Source: Hydractinia symbiolongicarpus
Taxonomy: Eukaryota; Cnidaria; Hydrozoa; Anthoathecata; Hydractiniidae
NCBI RefSeq assembly: GCF_029227915.1
Contig: NC_079880.1
Location: forward strand, 4,094,001-4,158,000
Reading direction: 5' to 3'
Length of the DNA: 64,000 nucleotides
Numbering within the stretch: position 1 is the stretch's first letter; each line of letters opens with the position of its first letter. Both the position numbers and the translations under genes were made by a program. Under the pieces are notes generated by a model. That model had not been told where the DNA came from, searched no databases, and worked only from the letters and a program-made list of their open reading frames with translations. Of the stretch, positions 25,471 to 39,057 are shown in pieces.

Positions 25471-27349
25471 TTTTCACCACTAAAGCCCATGAGACTTGTA
25501 GTTTTTAAAAATGTTTTCATTTTTGATGAGACGCTGAATAAAAGAAGTTTAATCGCCGGCAAACGAAAACCCGCAATTTCCCGTAAATCCCGGCTTGGCC
25601 CGTATAGTCAAAAGTATACAAAGAAAGTACCCAGGGAGTAAACTCATTTCCCGACCGATTTTTTAAATTATTTTTTCACCACTAAAACGCATGAGACTTG
25701 TAGTTTTCAAAAATGTTTTCATTTATGATGAGACGCTGAATAAAAGAAGTTTAATCGCCGGCAAACGAAAACCCGCGATTTCCCGTAAATCCCGGGCTTG
25801 GCACGTATAGTCGAATGTATACAAAGAAAGTACCCTGTGAGGAAACTCAATTCAAGAACGATTTTTTAAATTATTTTTTCACCACTAAAGCCCATGAGAC
25901 TTGTAGTTTTTAAAAATGTTTTCATTTTTGATGAGACGCTGAATAAAAGAAGTTTAATCGCCGGCAAACGAAAACCCGCGATTTCCCGTAAATCCGGCTT
26001 GGCCCGTATAGTCAAAAGTATACAAAGAAAGTACCCAGGGAGTAAACTCATTTCCCGACCGATTTTTTAAATTATTTTTTCACCATTAAAACGCATGAGA
26101 CTTGTAGTTTTCAAAAATGATTTCATTTTTGATGAGACGCTGAATAAAAGAAGTTTAATCGCCGGAAAACGAAAACCTGCGATTTCCCTAAATCCCGGAC
26201 TCGGCCCGTATAGTCAAAAGTATACAAAGAAAGTACCCAGAGAGTAAACTCATTTCCAGAATGATTTTTTAAATTATTTTTTCACCACTAAAACGCATAA
26301 GACTTGTAGTTTTTAAAAATGTTTTCATTTTTGATGAGACGCTGAATAAAAGAAGTTTAATCGCCGGCAAACAAAAACCCGCGATTTCCCGTAAACCCCG
26401 GGCTTGGCCCGTATAGTCAAAAGTATACAAAGAAAGTACCCAGGGAGTAAACTCATTTCCCGAACGATTTTTTATATTATTTTTTTACCACTAAACGCAT
26501 GAGACTTGTAGTTTTCAAAAATATTTTCATATTTGATGGGTCGCTGAATAAAAGAAGTTTAATCGCCGGCAAACGAAAATCCGCGATTTCCCGTAAATCC
26601 CGGACTCGGCCCGTATAGTCAAAAGTATACAAAGAAAGTACCCAGGGAGTAAACTCATTTCCCGAACGATTTTTTAAATATTTTTTCACCACTAAAACGC
26701 ATGAGACTTTTAGTTTTTAAAAATGTTTTCATTTTTGATGAGACGCTGAATAAAAGAAGTTTAATGGCCGGCAAACGAAAACCCGCGATTTCCCGTAAAT
26801 CCCGTCTTGGCCCGTATAGTCAAAAGTATACAAAGAAAGTACCCAGGGAGTAAACTCATTTTCCGAACGATTTTTTAAATTATTTTTTCACCACTAAAAC
26901 GCATGAGACTTGTAGTTTTCAAAAATGTTTTCATTTATGATGAGACGCTGAATAAAAGAAGTTTAATCGCCGGCAAACGAAAACCCGCGATTTCCCGTAA
27001 ATCCCGGGCTTGGCACGTATAGTCGAATGCATACAAAGAAAGTACCCTGTGAGTAAACTCAATTCAAGAACGATTTTTTAAATTATTTTTTCACCACTAA
27101 AGCCCATGAGACTTGTAGTTTTTAAAAATGTTTTCATTTTTGATGAGACGCTGAATAAAAGAAGTTTAATCGCCGGCAAACGAAAACCCGCGATTTCCCG
27201 TAAATCCCGGCTTGGCCCGTATAGTCAAAAGTATACAAAGAAAGTACCCAGGGAGTAAACTCATTTCCCGACCGATTTTTTAAATTATTTTTTCACCATT
27301 AAAACGCATGAGACTTGTAGTTTTCAAAAATGATTTCATTTTTGATGAG
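25471..27349 (+). repeat. Mixed monomers with an 8-monomer and a 6-monomer step
   Basis: The marker monomer recurs at 26,499 (1,616 bp after 24,883) and then at 27,711 (1,212 bp later). The extra monomers include CATTTATGATG and AAGCCC types. From about 25,980 the block is repeated from about 32,050 at an offset of 6,071-6,072. Confidence 0.75.
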
Positions 27350-28562
27350 ACGCTGAATAAAAGAAGTTTAATCGCCGGAAAACGAAAACCTGCGATTTCC
27401 CTAAATCCTGGACTCGGCCCGTATAGTCAAAGTATACAAAGAAAGTACCCAGGGAGTAAACTCATTTCCAGAACGATTTTTTAAATTATTTTTTCACCAC
27501 TAAAACGCATAAGACTTGTAGTTTTTAAAAATGTTTTCATTTTTGATGAAACGCTGAATAAAAGAAGTTTAATCGCCGGCAAACGAAAACCCGCGATTTC
27601 CCGTAAATCCCGGGCTTGGCCCGTATAGTCAAAAGTATACAAAGAAAGTACCCAGGGAGTAAACTCATTTCCCGAACGATTTTTTATATTATTTTTTTAC
27701 CACTAAACGCATGAGACTTGTAGTTTTCAAAAATATTTTCATATTTGATGGGTCGCTGAATAAAAGAAGTTTAATCGCCGGCAAACGAAAATCCGCGATT
27801 TCCCGTAAATCCCGGACTCGGCCCGTATAGTCGAAAGTATACAAAGAAAGTACCCAGGGAGTAAACTCATTTCCCGAACGATTTTTTAAATATTTTTTCA
27901 CCACTAAAACGCATGAGACTTGTAGTTTTCAAAAATGTTTTCATTATTGATGAGACGCTGAATAAAAGAAGTTTAATCGCCGGCAAACGAAAACCCGCGA
28001 TTTCCCGTAAATCCCGGGCTTGGCCCGTATAGTCAAAAGTATACAAAGAAAGTAACCAGGGAGTAAACTCATTTCCCGAACGATTTTTTAAATTACTTTT
28101 TCACCACTAAAACGCATGAGACTTGTAGTTCTCAAGAATGTTTTCATTTTTGATGAGACGCTGAATAAAAGCATTATAATCGCCGGCAAACGAAAACCGG
28201 CGATTTCCGTAAATCCCGTGCTTGGCACGTATAGTTGAATGTATACAAAGAAAGTACCCTGTGAGTAAACTCATTTCCAGAACGATTTTTCAAATTATTT
28301 TTTCACCACTAAAACGCATAAGACTTGCAATTTTTAAAAATGTTTTCATTTTTGATGAGACGCTGAATAAAAGAAGTTTAAACGCCGGCAAACGAAAACC
28401 CGCGATTTCCCGTAAATCCTGGACTCAGCCCGTATAGTCAAAAGTATACAAAGAAAGTACCCAGGGAGTAAACTCATTTCCCAAACGATTTTTTAAATTA
28501 TTATTTCACCACTAAAACGCATGAGACTTGTAGTTCTCAAGAATGTTTTCATTTTTGATGAG
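27350..28562 (+). repeat. Six-monomer tandem unit, copy 1 (1,213 bp)
   Basis: Pairs with 28,563-29,775 at 1,213 bp. Shared rare sites are a one-base deletion giving GTCAAAGTATAC (27,423 region and 28,636 region), GATGAAACGCTG, the GATGGGTCGCTG marker, CATTATTGATG, AGTAACCAGG, and CTTGCAATTTTT with TTTAAACGCC. Confidence 0.85.
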
Positions 28563-29775
28563 ACGCTGAATAAAAGAAGTTTAATCGCCGGAAAACGAAA
28601 ACCTGCGATTTCCCTAAATCCTGGACTCGGCCCGTATAGTCAAAGTATACAAAGAAAGTACCCAGGGAGTAAACTCATTTCCAGAACGATTTTTTAAATT
28701 ATTTTTTCACCACTAAAACGCATAAGACTTGTAGTTTTTAAAAATGTTTTCATTTTTGATGAAACGCTGAATAAAAGAAGTTTAATCGCCGGCAAACGAA
28801 AACCCGCGATTTCCCGTAAATCCCGGGCTTGGCCCGTATAGTCAAAAGTATACAAAGAAAGTACCCAGGGAGTAAACTCATTTCCCGAACGATTTTTTAT
28901 ATTATTTTTTTACCACTAAACGCATGAGACTTGTAGTTTTCAAAAATATTTTCATATTTGATGGGTCGCTGAATAAAAGAAGTTTAATCGCCGGCAAACG
29001 AAAATCCGCGATTTCCCGTAAATCCCGGACTCGGCCCGTATAGTCGAAAGTATACAAAGAAAGTACCCAGGGAGTAAACTCATTTCCCGAACGATTTTTT
29101 AAATATTTTTTCACCACTAAAACGCATGAGACTTGTAGTTTTCAAAAATGTTTTCATTATTGATGAGACGCTGAATAAAAGAAGTTTAATCGCCGGCAAA
29201 CGAAAACCCGCGATTTCCCGTAAATCCCGGGCTTGGCCCGTATAGTCAAAAGTATACAAAGAAAGTAACCAGGGAGTAAACTCATTTCCCGAACGATTTT
29301 TTAAATTACTTTTTCACCACTAAAACGCATGAGACTTGTAGTTCTCAAGAATGTTTTCATTTTTGATGAGACGCTGAATAAAAGCATTATAATCGCCGGC
29401 AAACGAAAACCGGCGATTTCCGTAAATCCCGGGCTTGGCACGTATAGTTGAATGTATACAAAGAAAGTACCCTGTAAGTAAACTCATTTCCAGAACGATT
29501 TTTCAAATTATTTTTTCACCACTAAAACGCATAAGACTTGCAATTTTTAAAAATGTTTTCATTTTTGATGAGACGCTGAATAAAAGAAGTTTAAACGCCG
29601 GCAAACGAAAACCCGCGATTTCCCGTAAATCCTGGACTCAGCCCGTATAGTCAAAAGTATACAAAGAAAGTACCCAGGGAGTAAACTCATTTCCCAAACG
29701 ATTTTTTAAATTATTATTTCACCACTAAAACGCATGAGACTTGTAGTTCTCAAGAATGTTTTCATTTTTGATGAG
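28563..29775 (+). repeat. Six-monomer tandem unit, copy 2 (1,213 bp)
   Basis: Partner of 27,350-28,562. The joint is a hybrid monomer beginning at 28,521: a CTCAAGAATG head followed by CCGGAAAACG and CCTAAATCCTGG. The two copies differ at a few bases, for example CCCGTGCTTGG versus CCCGGGCTTGG. Confidence 0.82.
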
Positions 29776-32049
29776 ACGCTGAATAAAAGCAGTATAATCG
29801 CTGGCAAACGAAAACCGGCGATTTCCCGTAAATCCCGGGCTTGGCACGTATAGTCGAATGTATACAAAGAAAGTACCCTGTGAGTAAACTCATTTCCAGA
29901 ACGATTTTTTAAATTATTTTTTCACCACTAAAACGCGTAAGACTTGTAGTTTTCAAAAATGATTTCATTTTTGATGAGACGCTGAATAAAAGAAGTTTAA
30001 TCGCCGGAAAACGAAAACCTGCGATTTCCCTAAATCCCGGACTCGGCCCGTATAGTCAAAAGTATACAAAGAAAGTACCCAGGGAGTAAACTCATTTCCA
30101 GAACGATTTTTTAAATTATTTTTTCACCACTAAAACGCATAAGACTTGTAGTTTTTAAAAATGTTTTCATTTTTGATGAGACGCTGAATAAAAGAAGTTT
30201 AATCGCCGGCAAACGAAAACCCGCGATTTCCCGTAAATCCCGGGCTTGGCCCGTATAGTCAAAAGTATACAAAGAAAGTACCCAGGGAGTAAACTCATTT
30301 CCCGAACGATTTTTTATATTATTTTTTTACCACTAAAACGCATGAGACTTGTAGTTTTCAAAAATGTTTTCATTATTGATGAGACGCTGAATAAAAGAAG
30401 TTTAATCGCCGGCAAACGAAAACCCGCGATTTCCCGTAAATCCCGGGCTTGGCCCGTATAGTCAAAAGTATACAAAGAAAGTAACCAGGGAGTAAACTCA
30501 TTTCCCGAACGATTTTTTAAATTACTTTTTCACCACTAAAACGCATGAGACTTGTAGTTCTCAAGAATGTTTTCATTTTTGATGAGACGCTGAATAAAAG
30601 CATTATAATCGCCGGCAAACAAAAACCGGCGATTTCCGTAAATCCCGGGCTTGGCACGTATAGTTGAATGTATACAAAGAAAGTACCCTGTGAGTAAACT
30701 CATTTCCAGAACGATTTTTTAAATTATTTTTTCACCACTAAAACGCATAAGACTTGCAATTTTTAAAAATGTTTTCATTTTTGATGAGACGCTGAATAAA
30801 AGAAGTTTAAACGCCGGCAAACGAAAACCCGCGATTTCCCGTAAATCCTGGACTCAGCCCGTATAGTCAAAAGTATACAAAGAAAGTACCCAGGGAGTAA
30901 ACTCATTTCCCAAACGATTTTTTAAATTATTATTTCACCACTAAAACGCATGAGACTTGTAGTTCTCAAGAATGTTTTCATTTTTGATGAGACGCTGAAT
31001 AAAAGCAGTATAATCGCTGGCAAACGAAAACCGGCGATTTCCCGTAAATCCCGGGCTTGGCACGTATAGTCGAATGTATACAAAGAAAGTACCCTGTGAG
31101 TAAACTCATTTCCAGAACGATTTTTTAAATTATTTTTTCACCACTAAAACGCGTAAGACTTGTAGTTTTTAAAAATGTTTTCATTTTTGATGAGACGCTG
31201 AATAAAAGAAGTTTAATCGCCGGCAAACGAAAACCCGCGATTTCCCGTAAATCCCGGCTTGGCCCGTATAGTCAAAAGTATACAAAGAAAGTACCCAGGG
31301 AGTAAACTCATTTCCCGAACGATTTTTTAAATTATTTTTTCACCACTAAAACGCATGAGACTTGTAGTTTTCAAATATGTTCTCATTTTTGAAGAGACGC
31401 TGAAAAAAAAGCAGTTTAATCGCCGGCAAACCAAAACCTGCGATATCCCTAAATCCCGGACTCGGCCCGTATAGTCAAAAGTATACAAAGAAAGTACCCA
31501 GGGAGTAAACTCATTTCCAGAACGATTTTTTAAATTATTTTTTCACCACTAAAACGCATAAGACTTGTAGTTTTTAAAAATGTTTTCATTTTTGATGAGA
31601 CGCTGAATAAAAGAAGTTTAATCGCCGGCAAACGAAAACCCGCGATTTCCCGTAAATCCCGGGCTTGGCCCGTATAGTCAAAAGTATACAAAGAAAGTAC
31701 CCAGGGAGTAAACTCATTTCCCGAACGATTTTTTAAATTATTTTTTCACCACTAAAACGCATGAGACTTGTAGTTTTCAAAAATGTTTTCATTTTTGATG
31801 AGACGCTGAATAAAAGAAGTTTAATCGCCGGCAAACGAAAACCCGCGATTTCCCGTAAATCCCGGGCTTGGCCCGTATAGTCAAAAGTATACAAAGAAAG
31901 TACTCAGGGAGTAAACCCATTTCCCGAACGATTTTTTAAATTATTTTTTCACCATTAAAACGCATGAGACTTGTAGTTTTCAAAAATGATTTCATTTTTG
32001 ATGAGACGCTGAATAAAAGAAGTTTAATCGCCGGAAAACGAAAACCTGC
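29776..32049 (+). repeat. Mosaic block sharing segments with 33,985-35,250
   Basis: 30,342 to about 31,600 matches 33,985 to about 35,250 at about 3,643 bp, including CATTATTGATG, CTTGCAATTTTT, CGCTGGCAAACG, ACGCGTAAGAC and CAAATATGTTCTC...GAAGAG. Two consecutive CAAAAATGATTTC monomers start at 31,964 and 32,166. No unique sequence is present. Confidence 0.72.
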
Positions 32050-34634
32050 GATTTCCCGTAAATCCCGGCTTGGCCCGTATAGTCAAAAGTATACAAAGAA
32101 AGTACCCAGGGAGTAAACTCATTTCCCGACCGATTTTTTAAATTATTTTTTCACCATTAAAACGCATGAGACTTGTAGTTTTCAAAAATGATTTCATTTT
32201 TGATGAGACGCTGAATAAAAGAAGTTTAATCGCCGGAAAACGAAAACCTGCGATTTCCCTAAATCCCGGACTCGGCCCGTATAGTCAAAAGTATACAAAG
32301 AAATTACCCAGGGAGTAAACTCATTTCCAGAACGATTTTTTAAATTATTTTTTCACCACTAAAACGCATAAGACTTGTAGTTTTTAAAAATGTTTTCATT
32401 TTTGATGAGACGCTGAATAAAAGAAGTTTAATCGCCGGCAAACAAAAACCCGCGATTTCCCGTAAACCCTGGGCTTGGCCCGTATAGTCAAAAGTATACA
32501 AAGAAAGTACCCAGGGAGTAAACTCATTTCCCGAACGATTTTTTATATTATTTTTTTACCACTAAACGCATGAGACTTGTAGTTTTCAAAAATATTTTCA
32601 TATTTGATGGGTCGCTGAATAAAAGAAGTTTAATCGCCGGCAAACGAAAATCCGCGATTTCCCGTAAATCCCGGACTCGGCCCGTATAGTCAAAAGTATA
32701 CAAAGAAAGTACCCAGGGAGTAAACTCATTTCCCGAACGATTTTTTAAATATTTTTTCACCACTAAAACGCATGAGACTTTTAGTTTTTAAAAATGTTTT
32801 CATTTTTGATGAGACGCTGAATAAAAGAAGTTTAATGGCCGGCAAACGAAAACCCGCGATTTCCCGTAAATCCCGTCTTGGCCCGTATAGTCAAGAGTAT
32901 ACAAAGAAAGTACCCAGGGAGTAAACTCATTTTCCGAACGATTTTTTAAATTATTTTTTCACCACTAAAACGCATGAGACTTGTAGTTTTCAAAAATGTT
33001 TTCATTTATGATGAGACGCTGAATAAAAGAAGTTTAATCGCCGGCAAACGAAAACCCGCGATTTCCCGTAAATCCCGGGCTTGGCACGTATAGTCGAATG
33101 CATACAAAGAAAGTACCCTGTGAGTAAACTCAATTCAAGAACGATTTTTTAAATTATTTTTTCACCACTAAAGCCCATGAGACTTGTAGTTTTTAAAAAT
33201 GTTTTCATTTTTGATGAGACGCTGAATAAAAGAAGTTTAATCGCCGGCAAACGAAAACCCGCGATTTCCCGTAAATCCCGGCTTGGCCCGTATAGTCAAA
33301 AGTACACAAAGAAAGTACCCAGGGAGTAAACTCATTTCCCGACCGATTTTTTAAATTATTTTTTCACCATTAAAACGCATGAGACTTGTAGTTTTCAAAA
33401 ATGATTTCATTTTTGATGAGACGCTGAATAAAAGAAGTTTAATCGCCGGAAAACGAAAACCTGCGATTTCCCTAAATCCCGGACTCGGCCCGTATAGTCA
33501 AAAGTATACAAAGAAAGTACCCAGGGAGTAAACTCATTTCCAGAACGATTTTTTAAATTATTTTTTCACCACTAAAACGCATAAGACTTGTAGTTTTTAA
33601 AAATGTTTTCATTTTTGATGAGACGCTGAATAAAAGAAGTTTAATCGCCGGCAAACGAAAACCCGCGATTTCCCGTAAATCCCGGGCTTGGCCCGTATAG
33701 TCAAAAGTATACAAAGAAAGTACCCAGGGAGTAAACTCATTTCCCGAACGATTTTTTATATTATTTTTTTACCACTAAACGCATGAGACTTGTAGTTTTC
33801 AAAAATATTTTCATATTTGATGGGTCGCTGAATAAAAGAAGTTTAATCGCCGGCAAACGAAAATCCGCGATTTCCCGTAAATCCCGGACTCGGCCCGTAT
33901 AGTCAAAAGTATACAAAGAAAGTACCCAGGGAGTAAACTCATTTCCCGAACGATTTTTTAAATATTTTTTCACCACTAAAACGCATGAGACTTGTAGCTT
34001 TCAAAAATGTTTTCATTATTGATGAGACGCTGAATAAAAGAAGTTTAATCGCCGGCAAACGAAAACCCGCGATTTCCCGTAAATCCCGGGTTTGGCCCGT
34101 ATAGTCAAAAGTATACAAAGAAAGTACCCAGGGAGTAAACTCATTTCCCGAACAATTTTTTAAATTACTTTTTCACCACTAAAACGCATGAGACTTGTAG
34201 TTCTCAAGAATGTTTTCATTTTTGATGAGACGCTGAATAAAAGCATTATAATCGCCGGCAAACGAAAACCGGCGATTTCCGTAAATCCCGGGCTTGGCAC
34301 GTATAGTTGAATGTATACAAAGAAAGTACCCTGTGAGTAAACTCATTTCCAGAACGATTTTTTAAATTATTTTTTCACCACTAAAACGCATAAGACTTGC
34401 AATTTTTAAAAATGTTTTCATTTTTGATGAGACGCTGAATAAAAGAAGTTTAAACGCCGGCAAACGAAAACCCGCGATTTCCCGTAAATCCTGGACTCAG
34501 CCCGTATAGTCAAAAGTATACAAAGAAAGTACCCAGGGAGTAAACTCATTTCCCAAACGATTTTTTAAATTATTATTTCACCACTAAAACGCATGAGACT
34601 TGTAGTTCTCAAGAATGTTTTCATTTTTGATGAG
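32050..34634 (+). repeat. Second copy of 25,980-28,562 (offset about 6.07 kb)
   Basis: Monomer starts from 26,095 to 28,521 pair with 32,166 to 34,593 at 6,071-6,072 bp. The marker monomer is at 32,570 and 33,783. The homology stops at about 34,634, where the partner has TTTAATCGCCGGAAAAC and this copy has GTATAATCGCTGGC. Confidence 0.78.
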
Positions 34635-35340
34635 ACGCTGAATAAAAGCAGTATAATCGCTGGCAAACGAAAACCGGCGATTTCCCGTAAATCCCGGGCT
34701 TGGCACGTATAGTCGAATGTATACAAAGAAAGTACCCTGTGAGTAAACTCATTTCCAGAACGATTTTTTAAATTATTTTTTCACCACTAAAACGCGTAAG
34801 ACTTGTAGTTTTTAAAAATGTTTTCATTTTTGATGAGACGCTGAATAAAAGAAGTTTAATCGCCGGCAAACGAAAACCCGCGATTTCCCGTAAATCCCGG
34901 CTTGGCCCGTATAGTCAAAAGTATACAAAGAAAGTACCCAGGGAGTAAACTCATTTCCCGAACGATTTTTTAAATTATTTTTTCACCACTAAAACACATG
35001 AGACTTGTAGTTTTCAAATATGTTCTCATTTTTGAAGAGACGCTGAAAAAAAAGCAGTTTAATCGCCGGCAAACCAAAACCTGCGATATCCCTAAATCCC
35101 GGACTCGGCCCGTATAGTCAAAAGTATACAAAGAAAGTACCCAGGGAGTAAACTCATTTCCAGAACGATTTTTTAAATTATTTTTTCACCACTAAAACGC
35201 ATAAGACTTGCAGTTTTTAAAAATGTTTTCATTTTTGATGAGACGCTGAATAAAAGAAGTTTAAACGCCGGCAAACGAAAACCTGCGATTTCCCGTAAAT
35301 CCCGGACTCGGCCCGTATAGTCAAAAGTATACAAAGAAAG
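34635..35340 (+). repeat. Last monomers of the left domain
   Basis: Monomers starting at 34,797, 34,999 and 35,202 are of the ACGCGTAAG, CAAATATGTTCTC and CTTGCAGTTTTT types typical of the left half. The tail of the last one changes to CCCAGGGTGTAAAC at about 35,345, the first occurrence of a variant that dominates the right half. Confidence 0.7.
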
Positions 35341-36901
35341 TACCCAGGGTGTAAACTCATTTCCCGAACGATTTTTTAAATTATTATTTCACCACTAAAG
35401 CCCATGAGACCTGTAGTATATAAAAATATTTTCATTTTTGATGAGACGCTGAATAAAAGAAGTTTAATCGCAGGCAAACGAAACCCCGCGACTTTCCGTA
35501 AATCCCGGACTCGGCCCGTATAGTCAAAAGTATACAAAGAAAGTACCCAGGGTGTAAACTCATTTCCCGAACGAATTTTTAAATTATTTTTTCACCACTA
35601 AAACGCATGAGACCTGTAGTATATAAAAATATTTTCATTTTTGATGAGACGCTGAATAAAAGAAGTTTAATCGCAGGCAAACGAAACCCCGCGACTTTCC
35701 GTAAATCCCGGACTCGGCCCGTATAGTCAAAAGTATACAAAGAAAGTACCCAGGGTGTAAACTCATTTCCCGAACGAATTTTTAAATTATTTTTTCACCA
35801 CTAAAACGCATGAGACTTGTAGTTTTCAAAAATGTTTTCATTTTTGATGAGACGCTGAATAAAAGAAGTTTAATCGCCGGCAAACGAAAACCTGCGGTTT
35901 GCCGTAAATCCCGGACTCGGCCCGTATAGTCAAAAGTATACAAAGAAAGTACCCGGGGTGTAAACTCATTTCCCCGAACGATTTTTTAAATTATTATTTC
36001 ACCACTAAAGCCCATGAGACTTTTAGTTTTTAAAAATGTTTTTATTTTTAATGAGACGCTGAATAAAAGAAGTTTAAGTGCCGGCAAACGAAAACCCGCG
36101 ACTTCCCGTAAATCCCGGACTCGGCCCGTATAGTCAAAAGTATACAAAGAAAGTACCCAGGGAGTAAACGCATTTCCCGAACGATTTTTTAAATTAATTT
36201 TCACCACTAAAACGCATGAGACTTGTTATTTTCAGAAATATTTCCATTTTTGATGAGACGCTTAATGAAAGTTGTTTAATCGCCGGCAAACGAAAACCCA
36301 CGATTTCCCGTAAATCCCGGGATTGGCCCGTATAGTCGAATGTATACAAAGAAAGTACCCTGTGAGTAAACTCATTTCCCGAACGAATTTTTAAATTATT
36401 TTTTCACCACTAAAACGCATTAGACTTGTAGTTTTCAGAAATGTTTTCATTTTTGATGAGACGCTTAATAAAAGTGGTTTAATCGCCGGCAAACGAAAAC
36501 CCGCGATTTCCCGTAAATCCCGGGCTTGGCCCGTATAGTCGAATGTATACAAACAAAGTACCCTGTGAGTAAACTCATTTCCAAAACGATTTTTTAAATT
36601 ATCTTTTCACCACTAAAACGCTTGAGACTTGTAATTTTCAAAAATGTTTTCATTTTTGATGAGACGCTGAATAAAAGAAGTTTAATTGCCGGCAAACGAA
36701 AACCCGCCATTTCCCGTAAACCCCGGACTCGGCCCGCATAGTCAAAAGTATACAAAGAAAGTACCCAGGGAGTAAACTCATTTCCCGAACGATTTTTTAA
36801 ATTATTTTTTCACCACTAAATCGCACGAGACTTGTAGTTTTCAAAAATGTTTTCATTTTTGATGAGACGCTGAATAAAAGAAGTTTAATCGCCGGCAAAC
36901 G
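35341..36901 (+). repeat. Start of the right domain, single-monomer duplication
   Basis: The consecutive monomers at 35,404 and 35,607 share GACCTGTAGTATATAAAAATATT, GCAGGCAAACG, ACCCCGCGACTTTCCG and GAACGAATTTTT. They differ mainly in AAGCCC versus AAACGC at the head, so one is a recent 203-bp duplicate of the other. Following monomers mix CTTAATGAAAG and CTTAATAAAAG with the left-type tail. Confidence 0.75.
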
Positions 36902-37916
36902 AAAACCTGCGATTTCCCGTAAATCCCGGACTCGGCCCGTATAGTCAAAAGTATACAAAGAAAGTACCCAGGGTGTAAACCCATTTCCCGAACGATTTTT
37001 TAAATTATTATTTCACCACTAAAGCCCATGAGACTTGTAGTATTTAAAAATATTTTCATTTTTGATGAGACGCTGAATAAAAGAAGTTTAATCGCCGGCA
37101 AACGAAAACCTGCGATTTCCCGTAAATCCCGGACTCGGCCCGTATAGTCAAAAGTATACAAAGAAAGTACCCAGGGTGTAAACTCATTTCCCGAACGATT
37201 TTTTAAATTATTATTTCACCACTAAAGCCCATGAGACTTGTAGTATTTAAAAATATTTTCATTTTTGATGAGACGTTGAATAAAAAAAGTTTAATCGCCG
37301 GCAAACGAAAACCTGCGACTTCCCGTAAATCCCGGACTCGGCCTGTATAGTCAAAAGTATACAAAGAAAGTACCCAGGGAGTAAACTCATTTTCCGAACG
37401 ATTTTTTAAATTTTTTTTTCACCACTAAAACGCATGAGACTTGTAGTTTTCAGAAATGTTTTCATTTTTGATGAGACGCCTAATGAAAGTTGTTTAATCG
37501 CCGGCAAACGAAAACCCGCGATTTCCCCTAAATCCCGGGCTTGGCCCGTATAGTCGAATGTATACAAAGAAAGTACCCTGTGAGTAAACTCATTTTCAGA
37601 ACGATTTTTTAATTTATTTTTTCAACACTAAAACGCATGAGACTTGTAGTTTTCAAAAATGTTTTCATTTTTGATGAGACGCTTAATGAAAGAGGTTTAA
37701 TCGCCGGCAAACGAAAACCCGAGATTTCCCGTAAATCCCGGGCTTGGCCCGTATAGTCAAAAGTATACAAAGAAAGTACCCAGGGTGTAAACTCATTTCC
37801 CGAACGATTTTTTAAATTATTATTTCACCACTAAAGCCCATGAGACTTGTAGTATTTAAAAATATTTTCATTTTTGATGAGACGCTGAATAAAAGAAGTT
37901 TAATCGCCGGCAAACG
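36902..37916 (+). repeat. Five-monomer unit of the right domain, copy 1 (1,015 bp)
   Basis: Pairs with 37,917-38,931 at 1,015 bp. Shared sites include GTGTAAACCCATTTCCC (36,966 and 37,981 regions), GACGTTGAATAAAAAAAG, CTCGGCCTGTATAG, CGCCTAATGAAAG, TTTCCCCTAAATCCC and the TTTTTTAATTTATTTTTTCAACAC tract. Confidence 0.85.
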
Positions 37917-38931
37917 AAAACCTGCGATTTCCCGTAAATCCCGGACTCGGCCCGTATAGTCAAAAGTATACAAAGAAAGTACCCAGGGTGTAAACCCATT
38001 TCCCGAACGATTTTTTAAATTATTATTTCACCACTAAAGCCCATGAGACTTGTAGTATTTAAAAATATTTTCATTTTTGATGAGACGCTGAATAAAAGAA
38101 GTTTAATCGCCGGCAAACGAAAACCTGCGATTTCCCGTAAATCCCGGACTCGGCCCGTATAGTCAAAAGTATACAAAGAAAGTACCCAGGGTGTAAACTC
38201 ATTTCCCGAACGATTTTTTAAATTATTATTTCACCACTAAAGCCCATGAGACTTGTAGTATTTAAAAATATTTTCATTTTTGATGAGACGTTGAATAAAA
38301 AAAGTTTAATCGCCGGCAAACGAAAACCTGCGACTTCCCGTAAATCCCGGACTCGGCCTGTATAGTCAAAAGTATACAAAGAAAGTACCCAGGGAGTAAA
38401 CTCATTTTCCGAACGATTTTTTAAATTTTTTTTTCACCACTAAAACGCATGAGACTTGTAGTTTTCAGAAATGTTTTCATTTTTGATGAGACGCCTAATG
38501 AAAGTTGTTTAATCGCCGGCAAACGAAAACCCGCGATTTCCCCTAAATCCCGGGCTTGGCCCGTATAGTCGAATGTATACAAAGAAAGTACCCTGTGAGT
38601 AAACTCATTTTCAGAACGATTTTTTAATTTATTTTTTCAACACTAAAACGCATGAGACTTGTAGTTTTCAAAAATGTTTTCATTTTTGATGAGACGCTTA
38701 ATGAAAGAGGTTTAATCGCCGGCAAACGAAAACCCGAGATTTCCCGTAAATCCCGGGCTTGGCCCGTATAGTCAAAAGTATACAAAGAAAGTACCCAGGG
38801 TGTAAACTCATTTCCCGAACGATTTTTTAAATTATTATTTCACCACTAAAGCCCATGAGACTTGTAGTATTTAAAAATATTTTCATTTTTGATGAGACGC
38901 TGAATAAAAGAAGTTTAATCGCCGGCAAACG
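37917..38931 (+). repeat. Five-monomer unit of the right domain, copy 2 (1,015 bp)
   Basis: Tandem partner of 36,902-37,916, almost identical by eye. It ends where the next monomer has CCCGCGACTTCCCG instead of CCTGCGATTTCCCG. Confidence 0.83.
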
Positions 38932-39057
38932 AAAACCCGCGACTTCCCGTAAATCCCGGACTCGGCCTGTATAGTCAAAAGTATACAAAGAAAGTACCCA
39001 GGGAGTAAACTCATTTTCCGAACGATTTTTTAAATTTTTTTTCCACCACTAAAACGC

